A stretch of 64,000 bases of DNA from Scalesia atractyloides (taxonomy: Eukaryota > Streptophyta > Magnoliopsida > Asterales > Asteraceae): NCBI GenBank assembly GCA_947069175.1, contig CAMTDV010000017.1:35845126-35909125 (forward strand). The letters are read 5' to 3'. How positions within the stretch are numbered: the stretch's first letter is position 1; each line of letters starts with the position of its first letter. The translations under genes and the position numbers were made by a program. The notes under the pieces are model-generated. The model searched no databases and was not told where the DNA came from. It was given only the letters and a program-made list of their open reading frames with translations. Shown here piece after piece: positions 21,756-32,829 of the stretch.

Positions 21756-22473
21756 GAACATTATATTATCGATAAAAAACGACATTCAATTAATACACAA
21801 AATAAGCCTAATGAAAATGCCATAATTAAAACGCCATTATATGAGGTTGTACACATAATACTAAACACATATTAGTCAAAACTCCCTAATAAGAATAATC
21901 AACGAATAATAGGAACAAACTTTTGTAAATTAACACCAGTATCTACTTTCTATCTACAACTAATCATATGTACGTAAAAATGATGTTTAGAGATCTAAAA
22001 CGCCATTGATAGTAGAACAAAATTAAAACACATTAGATCCCAAAACAAAAACAAATTGAGATTAAAAATGAAAACGCCATTAGTTGAGTGTGAAATTGTA
22101 CAGAAAATACAATAATCCTAACACATATGTTAATAAAAACGCCAAAGTGATAGTAACAACTATTGTTTATGAATTTATAATACGACAGAAATTGAATAAT
22201 ATGATGAACAACATTAATAAAATAAAAAGCCATCTTCAAATATTACTTTGTAGATCAGAATCCATGTTAAACGCCATATATCTCGAAAGCTGGGGAGGAG
22301 GTAAGAATTTTTGGAATTTTGTTTGAAACGAATTGAAAACGCCTTTTATTACGGAAACTGTAGAATGACAATCATGGCCCGCATATAATTTAGCGCCCCT
22401 TGCCACATGTGGGGTCATGATCCGTTCTCACCGTTTTCACACATCAAATCGTTTTCTCTGTATCCCGTTTCTG

Positions 22474-23310
22474 TATATATATATATATATATATATATCT
22501 TACCCATTCATTTTTAAATCAATGATTAAGATGAAAATGTAGGAAAAAATATGGACGAAAGGGTATTTTTGTAATAGACTATTGGATAATTCTCTCTCCA
22601 CATGCAACACACATGTTCATCCCTCTTTCCTCTTATTTTTTAAAACGTTCATAACTTTTTCATACGGCATTAATTTTCTTTAAAAAATTGCACCATAAAA
22701 TCGAACATTTTTTATCTTTAATTTGAGCTCTATATTGGTATATAAAATATGAAATCCAAAAAAACCCAAAAAATTGTCTTGGATTTCAATGTTGTCTAAT
22801 ATTTTTGTGCTAGATTTTTTGTACTGGATTTTTTTGCTACATTTTTGTACTGCATTTTTGTGTTGAATTTTTTTACTGGATTTTTTTGGTGTTGGTTTTT
22901 TTTTGTGTTAATTTTTTTTGTGCTCATTTTTTTTGTGCTGGATTTTTTGCACTAGATTTTTTGTGCTACATTTTTTTGTACCAGATTTTTTAAATTGTTT
23001 TTTGTAAAAGATTTTTTGTATTGTAGTTAATTTAGGAAAACAAAAGGGTGACACTTTGTGTTGTAGGACTAAAATACCCTTTCATCGTACCTATAAGGAG
23101 CGTCACATGTCATCTCCACAATCATGGGCTACTCATGCAAAACCCAATTTTTACTGGATCCTTCCCCTCACACACTCAATGTCTTGGTATGGAGATGGTT
23201 AGAGATTTAAAAACTAGAGATCTAATAATCAAATTGTAGAAGATTTGAAAATTTGAGGTTTAACAACTTTTTTCACACTTAAAGTACGGACACTAGGATA
23301 TAGTACGGAC
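22474..23310. other. AT-rich spacer with T-rich minisatellite
   Basis: A (TA)n tract at 22474-22498 is followed by AT-rich DNA without a gene. Bases 22795-23025 are a degenerate T-rich minisatellite with units like TTTTTTGTGCTGGAT of about 15-18 bp. The stretch ends with a 19-bp tandem target containing GTACGGACACTAGGAT next to the hAT element. Confidence 0.6.
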
Positions 23311-23569
23311 CATAGTCACCTAATTTGCGGTTCGCTCCGATTCGGGTACGCGGTCGGCTTCACATTTCGCTAGTTGGGACGAATTCGGTTCGGAGGAGGG
23401 GTAGGTTCATTTCGGTACGATCTAGTATGATTCGGTATGGTGTACCATTCCGTCCGGTTCGGTAAACACAAATTAAAATAAAAATTACTAATATCATAAT
23501 CCAATTGAACAGAATCTAGTATTCATATTAGCAAATAGAAAACATAAAAATAAAGTTTTAAAATCCTAA

Positions 23570-25510
23570 TCTAGATGTGTCCTTTTTTCCTTTCCTGTTA
23601 TCAACGTCTTCATCATCAAGATTTTCCCAAACCATTTCTTCCAAATGAGCAATTGAACCTTCAATATACGTGCCTTCCGGGTACATATCCCACTTTTTGT
23701 GGGGGCAGACTTATACGATTATGAAAAACGACTCTGAAGCCCATTGTTAGAGTGAATAAAAACTAGTTTATCCGCTCAATTGCAATTTAAATGATTTCTC
23801 TTCACATTATGGATGTAGGAGTAGGTACTTCAGTTTATCTCCGCCGAAGAACTACTAATCGGTTGAGAGAGTACTTTTTTTGCCACTTCCGCCAATTCAG
23901 GTGTCTCCTACCCTATGTACCCCACCTATCAACCACATCCATTGTCACGGCATTAGCTTGTGCTACGATCCTCGAATAAATACCTTTTTACATATGAAAG
24001 GTAGCAAATTGTGCCCGCAATATACGTTCTTCCTCTGCATTTTCCGCAATTCTTTTAAACGCTTCTATAACACCATTTGTAACTTGCACGTCTTGGTTCA
24101 GAGCTTTTCTTTGAATGTCACAGGGTGCCAACTTTTGTAGATAATGTTTATCGTATTACCTTGGATTCAAAGCATGCCCCAAACAATGAAGTGGGATTGA
24201 CATTTTATCCCATCTAGCCAAAACAATTTGATTAATTTCATCAAAATAACCTACATATTTGTTATCCTTCATAACATCTTTTATTTCTCCTACCATGTTG
24301 TCTATCTTTTTGTAGATTCAGCCATTTTACGACCTTCACCGTCACAAAACTTAATTAGCAAAAAAATAGGTTTTGTAATAGCTAAAATATTCTCCACGGA
24401 TTCCCAAACCCTCCAATCTTTAATCGTATCAGTGATGTTTGCCCCATTTGTTCTAGCCTTTTCATCCCCACTTTTCATCCAATACCACCAAGAATTGAGG
24501 ACGATAGTAGTGGTTAGTGCCTCTCTACAATCCAATAACCTTCGCAAAAATATATAATGTGATGCAACTCTTGTTTTTGCAACCTTCAACAACTCTAACC
24601 TTGAATTTTCTCTAATATTAATAAGGCATGGGTATGGTTAAGAAAATACTTAACAATAGCCTTACTTTGCTTATATGTGTCGTGTAGCCAATAAAATTTG
24701 TCCCCCAAGTCTTTAAAAATACGATTAAAGTGTGGATACAACAAGGCGATCAAAATATATGTTTATATACCTTCTCGATCTCCTATTTGGCCTTTTTTCA
24801 ATTAGCCGCGTTATCCGTTACGACTTGCAACACGTTTCTTGATCCATCGGTCTCGATTGCTTCAATAAGATATTTAGCAATCACCCCAGCCTTTTTATCC
24901 ACCCGTAAGAAGTCTCCGGCGTGCATAAACATTGTACCACGAGAATTAACCGAGAGAACATTAATAAGTGGGTTACGTTTGACATTTGTCCCCCCGTCCG
25001 AGACGATCGACACTCCTTGTGTGTACCAAGTGTCTTTGACCGGTGTTAGATCCTTCTCAACATCCCGTACACACGCGTCAAGTAATGTGGTTCTCGCTTT
25101 TTCACTTGATGGGGGGTTTGTATCCATCGGGTGCCTTCTCGATTGCACTCACCATTTCAACAAACTGCGGGTTGCATAATACATTGAAAGGGATCCCGTT
25201 AGCACGCAAACCTCGCATAATCTTCAAATCTACCTCGTTTCTCTCTAAAATGGCAAACGATTCTTCAAGGCGTGTCTTCGAGAATGTGTTTTTCGATAGA
25301 ACCAATTTTTTAACGACTTTGAAACTCCACCAAATTCTGCCTGTTTTACCTTGTTCAAAAGGCATTTTAAATTCTCATGATCTCTAAGTAGGGCCGAGCA
25401 TCTTTTAATGTCAGCTCTTTTTCCATCAGCCCCAAAAATATGGTAAAGAATTCTTGTGTAAGTGCGTGATTGCAAACCCATGTTTTACTACTGCCAGGAT
25501 TCTTGCTCTT
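23570..25510 (-). pseudogene. hAT transposase relic (DUF659 and hATC type)
   Basis: Minus-strand frames give, in order, an N-terminal segment (GADGKRADIKRCSALL, about 25430), then LERNEVDLKIMRGLRANGIP, then the DUF659 block GVSIVSDGGTNVKRNPLINV and NVLQVVTDNAAN (25148-24798). A middle segment follows (LNSWWYWMKSG, 24592-24302). The C-terminal hATC dimerisation region is at about 23870-23700 (LSQPISSSSAE, then YIHNVKRNHLNCN) and continues to an acidic end (EEMVWENLDDEDVDN). The usual DGW of the DUF659 block is DGG here. Frameshifts near 25370, 25140 and 24640 and stops near the end make it non-functional. Confidence 0.85.
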
Positions 25511-25989
25511 CCCTGAAAGATTCGAAACCACATAATATAAAGATTATATTCTAGTTTTTTTTATAATATATACTGTTTCAAAGTTGTTATTTAGTTCTTT
25601 TATAATATATATAGTCATAGAGTAGACTGTTAACAGCATATTCCAAAAACGAATAATAATATAAAAAAAAGTTTGTCAAAATAGCATTTTCATAAATATA
25701 GGAAATGCGTATTTCCTAATTTTGGACAATAAATAAATATTATAAACTGCGGTTTATATAGATATTTATTTCCGGGTTTGTGTTCTATGTTGGAAGAGCT
25801 TCGCAACAAACTAAAGCACTTCCAAAACGAAGCTAAGATGAATGAGATCTCGATGCTCAAAGTTTGGTGTTTGAAACTTTAAATGCTGAAATAAATGGAA
25901 AGTAGTATCTTGTCCCACATAGGAGGAGTGATGAAACTTAAATGGGTATTTAAGTGGGAATACTCCTTCCTTATTGTTTCATGGAAGCA

Positions 25990-26540
25990 CACACTAAGTG
26001 TACTCGCGAAGGGTGCGGTGCACTCGCCGTTACGCGCGCGTGGCGTGGACGATGGGCGCAATGTGGCGCTTTGATGGCGCACTTTGCACTTTTTTACCGC
26101 TTGAGAGCCGCCTTTGTATTTTTTACCGCGCGCGCGTGGCTCAGCAAAGGCTGCAAGGACCAGGTGGCGCAGACCCTAGAAGACAACGTGGCAAGGGGTG
26201 CGCAGGTACACAGGTAGTGGCGCATGGTGCAGGCAGTCTGGGTTGCGCCGCAGATGCCTGACGTGCGCGCGCGCGCAGCGCATCAAAATGAACCAGTATG
26301 GCGCGACTGTGTGGCGTGACTAGATGGGTTCCCTGGTGGCGTGGCGTGGCGCGCAAGGGCAGGCGCACCAGTAGGCTCGCGCAAGGATGTGAACCATACT
26401 GGCGCACGCGCAATAGGACTGTCGAGCAAGGATGCTCGCGCAAGGGGTTGCGCACCAGTAAGCTCGCGCAGAGATGTGAGCCACACTGACGTGCGCACCA
26501 GCAGGCTGGCGTATGGAGGCGCGCGCACGCGACCTGCTGC
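25990..26540 (+). repeat. CpG-rich degenerate repeat in LTR U3
   Basis: The block is far richer in G+C and CpG than anything around it. Recurrent units resemble GCTCGCGCAAGGATGTGA, CACCAGTA(A)GCTCGCGCA and GGCGTGGCG. It includes a (GC)n run at 26264-26276. Confidence 0.75.
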
Positions 26541-26701
26541 TTCCAGAGTTAATGACATATCAGTTACACTTCAGCAGTTGAAACAGACGAGTCAAGGGTC
26601 TTGACCAGGAATGTAACTGACGAATTAAAGTGCATTAAAGACGTTTAATGCAATTTAATTCGTTGAGTTAAATCCCTTTGACTGTTTCAACACTGATGCA
26701 G

Positions 26702-26709
26702 TATAAATA
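26702..26709 (+). promoter_or_regulatory. TATA box of the Copia-like LTR
   Basis: TATAAATA sits in the palindromic context GCAGTATAAATACTGC, upstream of the leader-like ATCAACACCAGAGGACAC. Confidence 0.6.
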
Positions 26710-27124
26710 CTGCATTATATCAACACCAGAGGACACTGAATCACCAACGAACCCTCTACTCGAAATTCTTCTTCTTCCTCTTTCTTGCAGCAAGGTACAT
26801 CTTCGGGTTGCGTCATCTCCGGTAGTACAACTGCTTAGGCTGTTGTATCCTGGAAAAAAACGAGTTCTCCTGGGAGACTCGAAATTTATTTTAAGGGACC
26901 CGTGTCTAACACGATCCTCAGCCAAGAACTTCATCTTTTGTTGAAGTCTTGTTCTTGTATTTTCTTTATTTCAGTTGTAATCCGTACTGTAATTTACTGC
27001 TTTCTTTATTTTTCTGTTTGTGTAATTCAGTTACATAATTTTTTTTATTTATTTTATGCGAACGGTTCTCACAAAACGTACCAATACGAAATTCGCCACC
27101 TTTCTAGTGAATTCTATTACTATG

Positions 27125-27553
27125 GTACGGACACTAGGATGTTTATCTAAAATGTGGAAAGTTTTTAGCGTTTTTCTTTCCATTTTCTGGTGAGAAAATC
27201 TAATTTTAGTATTGTAGACCACTTTTCTACTTTGTATTGTTAATTCGTTGTTTCTTTTAAAAATATTTCCAAAAAGTACAAAGAATTGAGTTATAAATTA
27301 ATGTAGCTTATATAGACTTATAGGTAACCGAACACTACTACAAGAATAGAAACAAGATCAAAATCATGGAAAAGTTAAGCTAATTTTCAAAATAAAGACA
27401 AATTGTACAACATAATTTTTTTAACAGCAAATAAACCAATATTATTAAAATAACACATCAACTAGTAAGAAGCTAACGAATACAAACCTGAACAACATAA
27501 TATATTATAATTGTTCTTACATTAGTCATTAAAATTAACCTTTATTCACTTTA
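27125..27553. other. AT-rich spacer
   Basis: No gene or clear repeat was found between the hAT element and the next MITE. The target duplications of both neighbours lie at its ends. Confidence 0.5.
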
Positions 27554-27872
27554 GAGTTAATTATATAGTTAGTTCCTATGGTTTGCAAAAAGTAACATAC
27601 TTAGGTACTAATAGTTTAAAATCACATTCTAGGGTATTAACTTTTCATTTTGTAACATGTGGAGGTATTAACGTTAATTGTTTGTTAAACTATTAGTACC
27701 TAAGTATGTTATTTTGTGCAAACCACAGGGACTAACTGTGTTAATACTCTAGAAGTTAATATCTCCAAACGTTACAAAAAGAAAAGTTAATGCTCTAGAA
27801 GGTGATTTTAAATTATAAGTACCCAAGTATGTTATTTTATGCAAACCACAGAACTAACTATGTAATTAACTC
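27554..27872. mobile_element. MULE-type MITE, 9-bp TSD
   Basis: TTCACTTTA flanks both ends (27545-27553 and 27873-27881). The termini are GAGTTAATTA...TAATTAACTC, and the inverted repeat extends more than 100 bp inward (TAGTTAGTTCC, TGGTTTGCA, AACATACTT). The 9-bp duplication points to the Mutator superfamily. It shares its end type with 56375-56729. Confidence 0.85.
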
Positions 27873-27881
27873 TTCACTTTA

Positions 27882-29231
27882 TATCAGCCCGTAACACGTT
27901 GAGATGATGTGCATAACTTAATTTTAAAACACTTTTTCCTGTTTACTTTTTGTTCACTTAAATAAAAGTGTGTTCACTTTATTGCGATTGGCTAAAGTGT
28001 CATCATAAATCATTAACCAATAACATAGGATTTTCCTTAATATGATAATTAATGTGAAAACATCAATCCTTATTGTAACAAAACACTGCAAAGAATGTCA
28101 CGTAATATTTTCTCCTTCAATTTATATTTTAAAAAATAATTTTTTAAAAGCATACTCAAATCTTAAGTAAAAAAGTTTTTTTATTCTATTTATCTAAATT
28201 AATAGTAGTGAAAAGGTTATCCTTGTCTTGCAGATAACTATAAGATTTCGAATTCGAATTATTCACATGTTGATCAGAAAAGAATTGTATTTATTATTTA
28301 ATAAAGACTTTTTAAAAGTTTTTACCTTCGTGTATATATAATTATTTGATCATACTTCAATTAAATAAATATTAAATTTTGTATTATTAATGTAATTCAA
28401 CTAATTGATTAATTATATAATAATAATTGTTATTTCTTTTTATTTATATAACATTATATAAATTTAATTGGCATTTCTTTTTTTATTAAACAATATCATA
28501 TACTTCTAATAAACAGTTACATTTAATGTTTTTTTTAGTTTGAGTTTTTAAAACTTTCTTGTGAAATATAAAATGCTATGTTTGGTAACTCTAATAGTTT
28601 CAAAACAATTTAAAAATACATATAGTTACCACTTACCGCAGATCATTGTTTTTAATGTAAATGTAAATAAAGATGGTCAAATAAAATAAACAAATGTCAT
28701 ATATAAAGATGTGTTTTAAGATTTGTACATTGTAATTTTATTTTTTATCGTTGTATGTAATGTAAGTTTTTAAATAATGTAAGTTATAATATAATTCTAA
28801 ACATGTTCTATTATACAAAAGTGTGTAATACACGAGACTATGATCTAGTATATTTTAAACAACTTGCGTAACTGTTTTCATGTGATTTTTTAAAATTTAA
28901 TAAGTAATAAAACTATTCCTTTTAGAAATCATATATTCATTTATAAAAGTATCCATTTATATGAAAATGGTCTTCAAATTTACCTAAAATTAGACACGTA
29001 GTAGATGACTTTTTTTAAAGTTACAATTCAAAGTTAAAGTTCATTGACCTCAAACACAATCTAAAAGCGATAGTGTGTAACTTGAAAGCACAACATGATT
29101 TAGAAAAGTTGAATAAGTTGCATTTATACAAAAGTAATTTGATCCATTCAAGATGGCATTTCAACTCTTTCTTTATATCTTGGGCGTATTACTACGTCCA
29201 TGTACTTTTCTTGCACTCGGCCGCGTGTAAT
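27882..29231. other. AT-rich intergenic DNA
   Basis: I see no ORF, RNA gene or repeat boundary that can be supported in these 1.35 kb. Confidence 0.5.
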
Positions 29232-29384
29232 CAGTGACGGATTCAAGGATTTTTTTAGATGGTTGTTTTTGGTTGATTCTTACTATTTTTTTCCAAAGCA
29301 TACAAGATTTCCATTCATTTTCTTCATTTTTTCAAACCGAGTGGATTTTTGAGAATCCAGGATTCACTCTGGATCTGCCGCTAC
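29232..29384. mobile_element. Small TIR remnant, CAGTGACGGATTC ends
   Basis: CAGTGACGGATTCAAGGATTTTTT on the left is mirrored by GGATTCACTCTGGATCTGCC near the right end. This is the CAGTGGCGGATCCAGG-type terminus common in plant nonautonomous DNA elements. No target duplication was visible. Confidence 0.45.
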
Positions 29385-29914
29385 ATGTGTTTTATGCAAA
29401 AGGGACACGATTATATATCTTTTCCTTGCAATCATCACGGCTGAGTCATGAACAACCACTACAGTCACATTCCGTTTGCAACATGTAAACCTTCCGTCCT
29501 CGCAAAATTTATGAGTTAATTAAATTTGAGAACTTGGAACCGGGGCAATGGGGAATTTTGACAATGTGGATCATTATAAAGATGACCTCAGAATCATATA
29601 TTAAATATAAATTATTTACTATGTGAGCCATACTTGCTGATTCTGGCAGCACACCTCAATCGAGGTCTATGGTTCAAGTCCTTATCGGTACCTTGGTGGT
29701 TTTTAAGTGATCCGGATCCGAGTGGGCCGGTATTTAGCCGGCTTGTCAGCGGTCGACCTGCTTACACCCTTACCTGCTTCCATACCTAGAAGGTAAACTT
29801 GAAACACTAAGGATGGATAATGGGATATGTATATATCTATGAAACTGAGTATGCGATTAGTTTTAAAATATCCATGAGCATGGACCGGTATGAAAATACA
29901 TCATACATACCCTT
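29385..29914. other. Noncoding, with a B-box-like motif
   Basis: No gene was found. GGTTCAAGTCC at about 29670 resembles a pol III B box, with a weak A-box-like TGGCAGCACACC upstream. This could be the head of a decayed SINE, but no tail or target duplication was found. Confidence 0.35.
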
Positions 29915-29949
29915 GTAAGGCATCTACTCTTCTGTATTCTTCTGCCAGA

Positions 29950-31960
29950 ATTTGTTGAAGTTGTTTGTCATCCTTCCCTTGGTTTCTTTCTAAAACCATC
30001 CTCTTGGCATGTCTTCTGTTAAGTTATAGATATTCATTGACACTAGTTGACCTTGGAAGATCTGGAGATGGAAGAAATGATGATGTGGTTGATGTTATTG
30101 GGAGTGATGATGTAGTGGTTTTGGTAGAAGATGATTGGATGGGTGAAGTTATCATTTTTCTTTTTCTAGTTTATGGATTTGGTGGAAGTAATGTGGTAAG
30201 TGATGTTGTAACATATGTTGGTAATCTTGAAATGCCAACAAAGGTTTGGGGCGGTTGATTGTTAGAGGTTTGAGATGGTTGAGCAGTTTTTGAGATATTT
30301 TGGCATTTTTGGTTTTATGTGTAGGATTTCTGGTGGAAGCTTTCTGATGTTATCACTACTCTCCCCCCTTTTGGCATCATCTATAGGATACTTGGGTGTT
30401 GGAGTGGTGCTAGTAGCATGGAAAAAATGATCTATTATGGCTTGAATCTCAGCTTTTGTATCACTAAATCTGGCTTCAATCATATTTATGATCATTTCCA
30501 TGTGTATATTGTGGGTGGCATCTGCAGATTGCTTTTGAAGTTGAAGATAAGCTTGGGCATGGAACCAAAGTTTTCTGCAAGTTCTGCTTTTGTTGGAGGA
30601 TGCTTAGAGTTTTGCAGCAAGATCTTCATCATGTCTTTTATCTCAGACACAGAGGACTCTAATTTGGATACTCTATTCGTCAATTCTTTATATCTTATTA
30701 ATCACCTAAATTAATAGGATCATTTGAATTCCCACCAGAGGTGGTTGTACCTGGTTTTGAACCAAATGCCCCTTTTTCTTGGTACCGGGGACTTCCACCT
30801 GTTATAGAGTGTACAATTGTAGACTCAACAATTGTCGCCTTAAAGGAGGTCTTAGGAATGTAACTACTGTCTAACTGTGAGACTGTTGTCTCAACAGTTG
30901 TAATAGCTGCCTCACTTGAAAAAATTCAAGTGTCCCTTGAGACACAAGAGATGTCACCTCCTCAGCATGTGGGCTAGCAATGATTTCCGAACTTGCCCTA
31001 GTCACTTGATGAGGTAAACTCTCTATAAATTGTTGTTGAGAGAACTAGGTTTATACAAGAAATTTTTATTAATTGCATCAAGCAATGGTTGTATCGTAGA
31101 TAGTCTAAATGTGGTGGGTAGTGGTGTGTGAAGAGAAGCAGCCCTTGGAGAGGAGCTTGAGAAGAAATGCTCAACTGAGGAGTTTGGATAGGTTGAGATG
31201 TTTGTTTCTTTTGTGATACAACAAGTTCCTCTAGCACCTCATCCTCCAGAGTTACCATTTTTGTCGTTTTTTGTTTGGATTTGGGCTTTCGGATAGAAGT
31301 GGTCCTTCTGGAATGACAGGTGCATGTTCCACAGTGCTAGGTTGGGCATTGTGATACCAAGAGCAGTGGGCTCAACAACAGATGTTGTAACATCTGTAGT
31401 TGGATTTTCTAAAACATTTTCGTCACCCACATTTTCTTGACCCTTTGTCATCAATCGGGTGAATGTTTCATTGGAAAGACTTTTAATATGCAAGGCCTCA
31501 CCCTGAGCAAAAATGTTTTGTGCCAAGACCATTTGTAAAATAAAACTTGAAAGTCGGTACAAGATAAAGGCTTTAGGTTTGCCCTCTTTCTTGGCTTTTA
31601 CATTTGCAACTAAATCAAGAATTAGAACTTTGGATAGCTTATGATTTGCAATTGTTAAAATGGCATATCCTAAATATTGTGTTTTTAAAGGAATTTCATT
31701 GTAAGTAGTGGTTTTTGGTGATAGACATATGAGTAGGGTATGGAAGAAAAATTTCATTGCAAGTGGAAAGTTTGGTTTAAAAATTGTTGCCTCTGCCATC
31801 TGTGCATTGTACCTACCCCCTCTCTATGAGTTCAATTTGGAGATTAGTTTTAGAAAAAAGTTTTTGTACATGTCTCATCATTCAGGGCGAAGGTAGTTGA
31901 GATTAACTCGGGTGTGATCTGGGTGTCAACAGATGATATAGGGCTTTTTATCATGAAGTA
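29950..31960 (-). pseudogene. Extra post-pol ORF of the SIRE-like Copia
   Basis: The best-preserved frame, 31799-31239 (186 aa), starts MAEATIFKPNFPLAMKFFFH and includes LLICLSPKTTTYNEIPLKTQ and LSNETFTRLMTKGQENVG. Upstream sequence to about 31960 reads as damaged continuation. Downstream frames 30683-30492 and 30501-30262 give a heptad-like, charged region (MTNRVSKLESSVSEIKDMMK). I recognise this as the additional protein encoded 3' of pol in many composite SIRE-like Copia elements. Whether it is envelope-like or a Gag-like structural protein is unknown. No signal peptide or membrane segment is evident. Frameshifts and stops break it near 31250 and 30500. Confidence 0.6.
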
Positions 31961-32829
31961 TGTAGTCCGAGTTTGCCCAAAATTCATGAAGATTTGCAAG
32001 ATGAATGGGTGTATTAGCGTTAAGGATGGTGAGATATTTCAATATGTGAGAGATCAATGATAGTATGAAATTCTTTGTTGGCATCAGTTTTTACAATTTA
32101 TGGAAGATAGTTGTGGTGTGGTTTTAAGTTTAGAGCCATTGTGACAATGAAATTCTTTTGAAGAATTCTTTGAACGGGTAAATCTTTTAGATGATGAAAA
32201 GAGAGAATCTTTTAGGAAATCAATGAGTAGATGATCTTTTTGATTGTTTGAAGAGAGGAAAGTTTGAAATTCCAGAGTTTATCACCCTGGTAAGGATAAA
32301 CTCTGTTTGGTTACGGTTTTTGTAGGGTTTTGCAACAGTGGTGATGACGTGGACAATGATTACCTTCTTTAGTGACGTGGCAGACGTTTATTTGTTAAGG
32401 CAAAGTTTTGTTTGTCAAAGCTCTGTTTATCCAAACCTTTTGATGAAGCATGAGAAGGTCTGTTTCAAGGGCCTGTTTTGAAACCTCTGTTGGGTCTCTA
32501 CAAACGTTTGGATGATAGAATCAGTGGTTGGTACATTTGTTTGACTTTTGGTCAATAGATGGATGGAAACCCATGTTTGAAACCTCTGTTGGGTTAAAAC
32601 AAAGTTTTAAAAAGAGAACAGTGGTTGATTTTAAAAACAATGGTTCTGTTTGACTTTTATAGTCAGATAGTAGATAATGGATCAGTGGTTCTATGTTTCA
32701 TACAGTGGTTAACAAAGGTTGAACGGAGTTTTGAACCACTGAAACAAATGTTTCACTCCTTTGAACAGAGTTTTGTTTTTGGTGATTTTAACAATCTTTT
32801 CTTTGTTTTAAGAACAAATTTCGATTCTT
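31961..32829. other. Spacer between RNase H and the extra ORF
   Basis: No conserved coding block was seen. The sequence has recurring short motifs (AACCTCTGTTGGGT twice, at about 32480 and 32581, and several ACAGTGGTT copies) and probably belongs to the Copia element's inter-ORF region. Confidence 0.5.

Larger units (their letters stand above)
17154..22473. mobile_element. FAR1-type MULE with TIRs, in (TA)n
   Basis: The left end GGGTAGGATTTAGAGAAAAA and the reverse-complemented right end CGGGATACAGAGAAAACGA are inverted repeats. Both run inward to the shared AAAACGGTGAGAACG. TA-rich sequence lies outside both ends. Inside are a minus-strand FAR1/MULE transposase relic (19170-21755) and a plus-strand second gene relic (17608-18187). 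Roughly twenty copies of AAACGCC(A) are scattered over the element. A MULE would make a 9-11 bp duplication, which is invisible when the target is (TA)n. The element is 5.3 kb and both genes carry stops. Confidence 0.75.
25788..27073 (+). repeat. Copia-like LTR (probable solo), CpG-rich U3
   Basis: It starts TGTTGGAAGAGCTTCGC and includes CTTGTCCCACATAGGAGGAG, features I associate with Copia LTRs of this plant group. A TATA box (26702-26709) is followed by a C/T-rich leader and a long T-rich U5. The right end is placed at ...GGTTCTCACA but is uncertain, and no clean 5-bp duplication was found. No internal coding region follows, hence solo. Overlapping small ORFs in the GC-rich block are composition artefacts. 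Confidence 0.6.
23311..27124 (-). mobile_element. hAT element with 8-bp target duplication
   Basis: GTACGGAC lies immediately outside both ends (23303-23310 and 27125-27132). The termini are inverted: CATAGTCACC on the left and, on the opposite strand, CATAGTAATAG on the right. An 8-bp duplication is the hAT hallmark, and the interior encodes a hAT transposase relic on the minus strand. A Copia-like LTR is inserted in the 5' part (25788-about 27073). Confidence 0.85.

Noticed and set aside
26141..26604. Overlapping ORFs on both strands in the GC-rich block
   Set aside because: Low stop density follows from GC content; sequence is degenerate repeat within an LTR U3.
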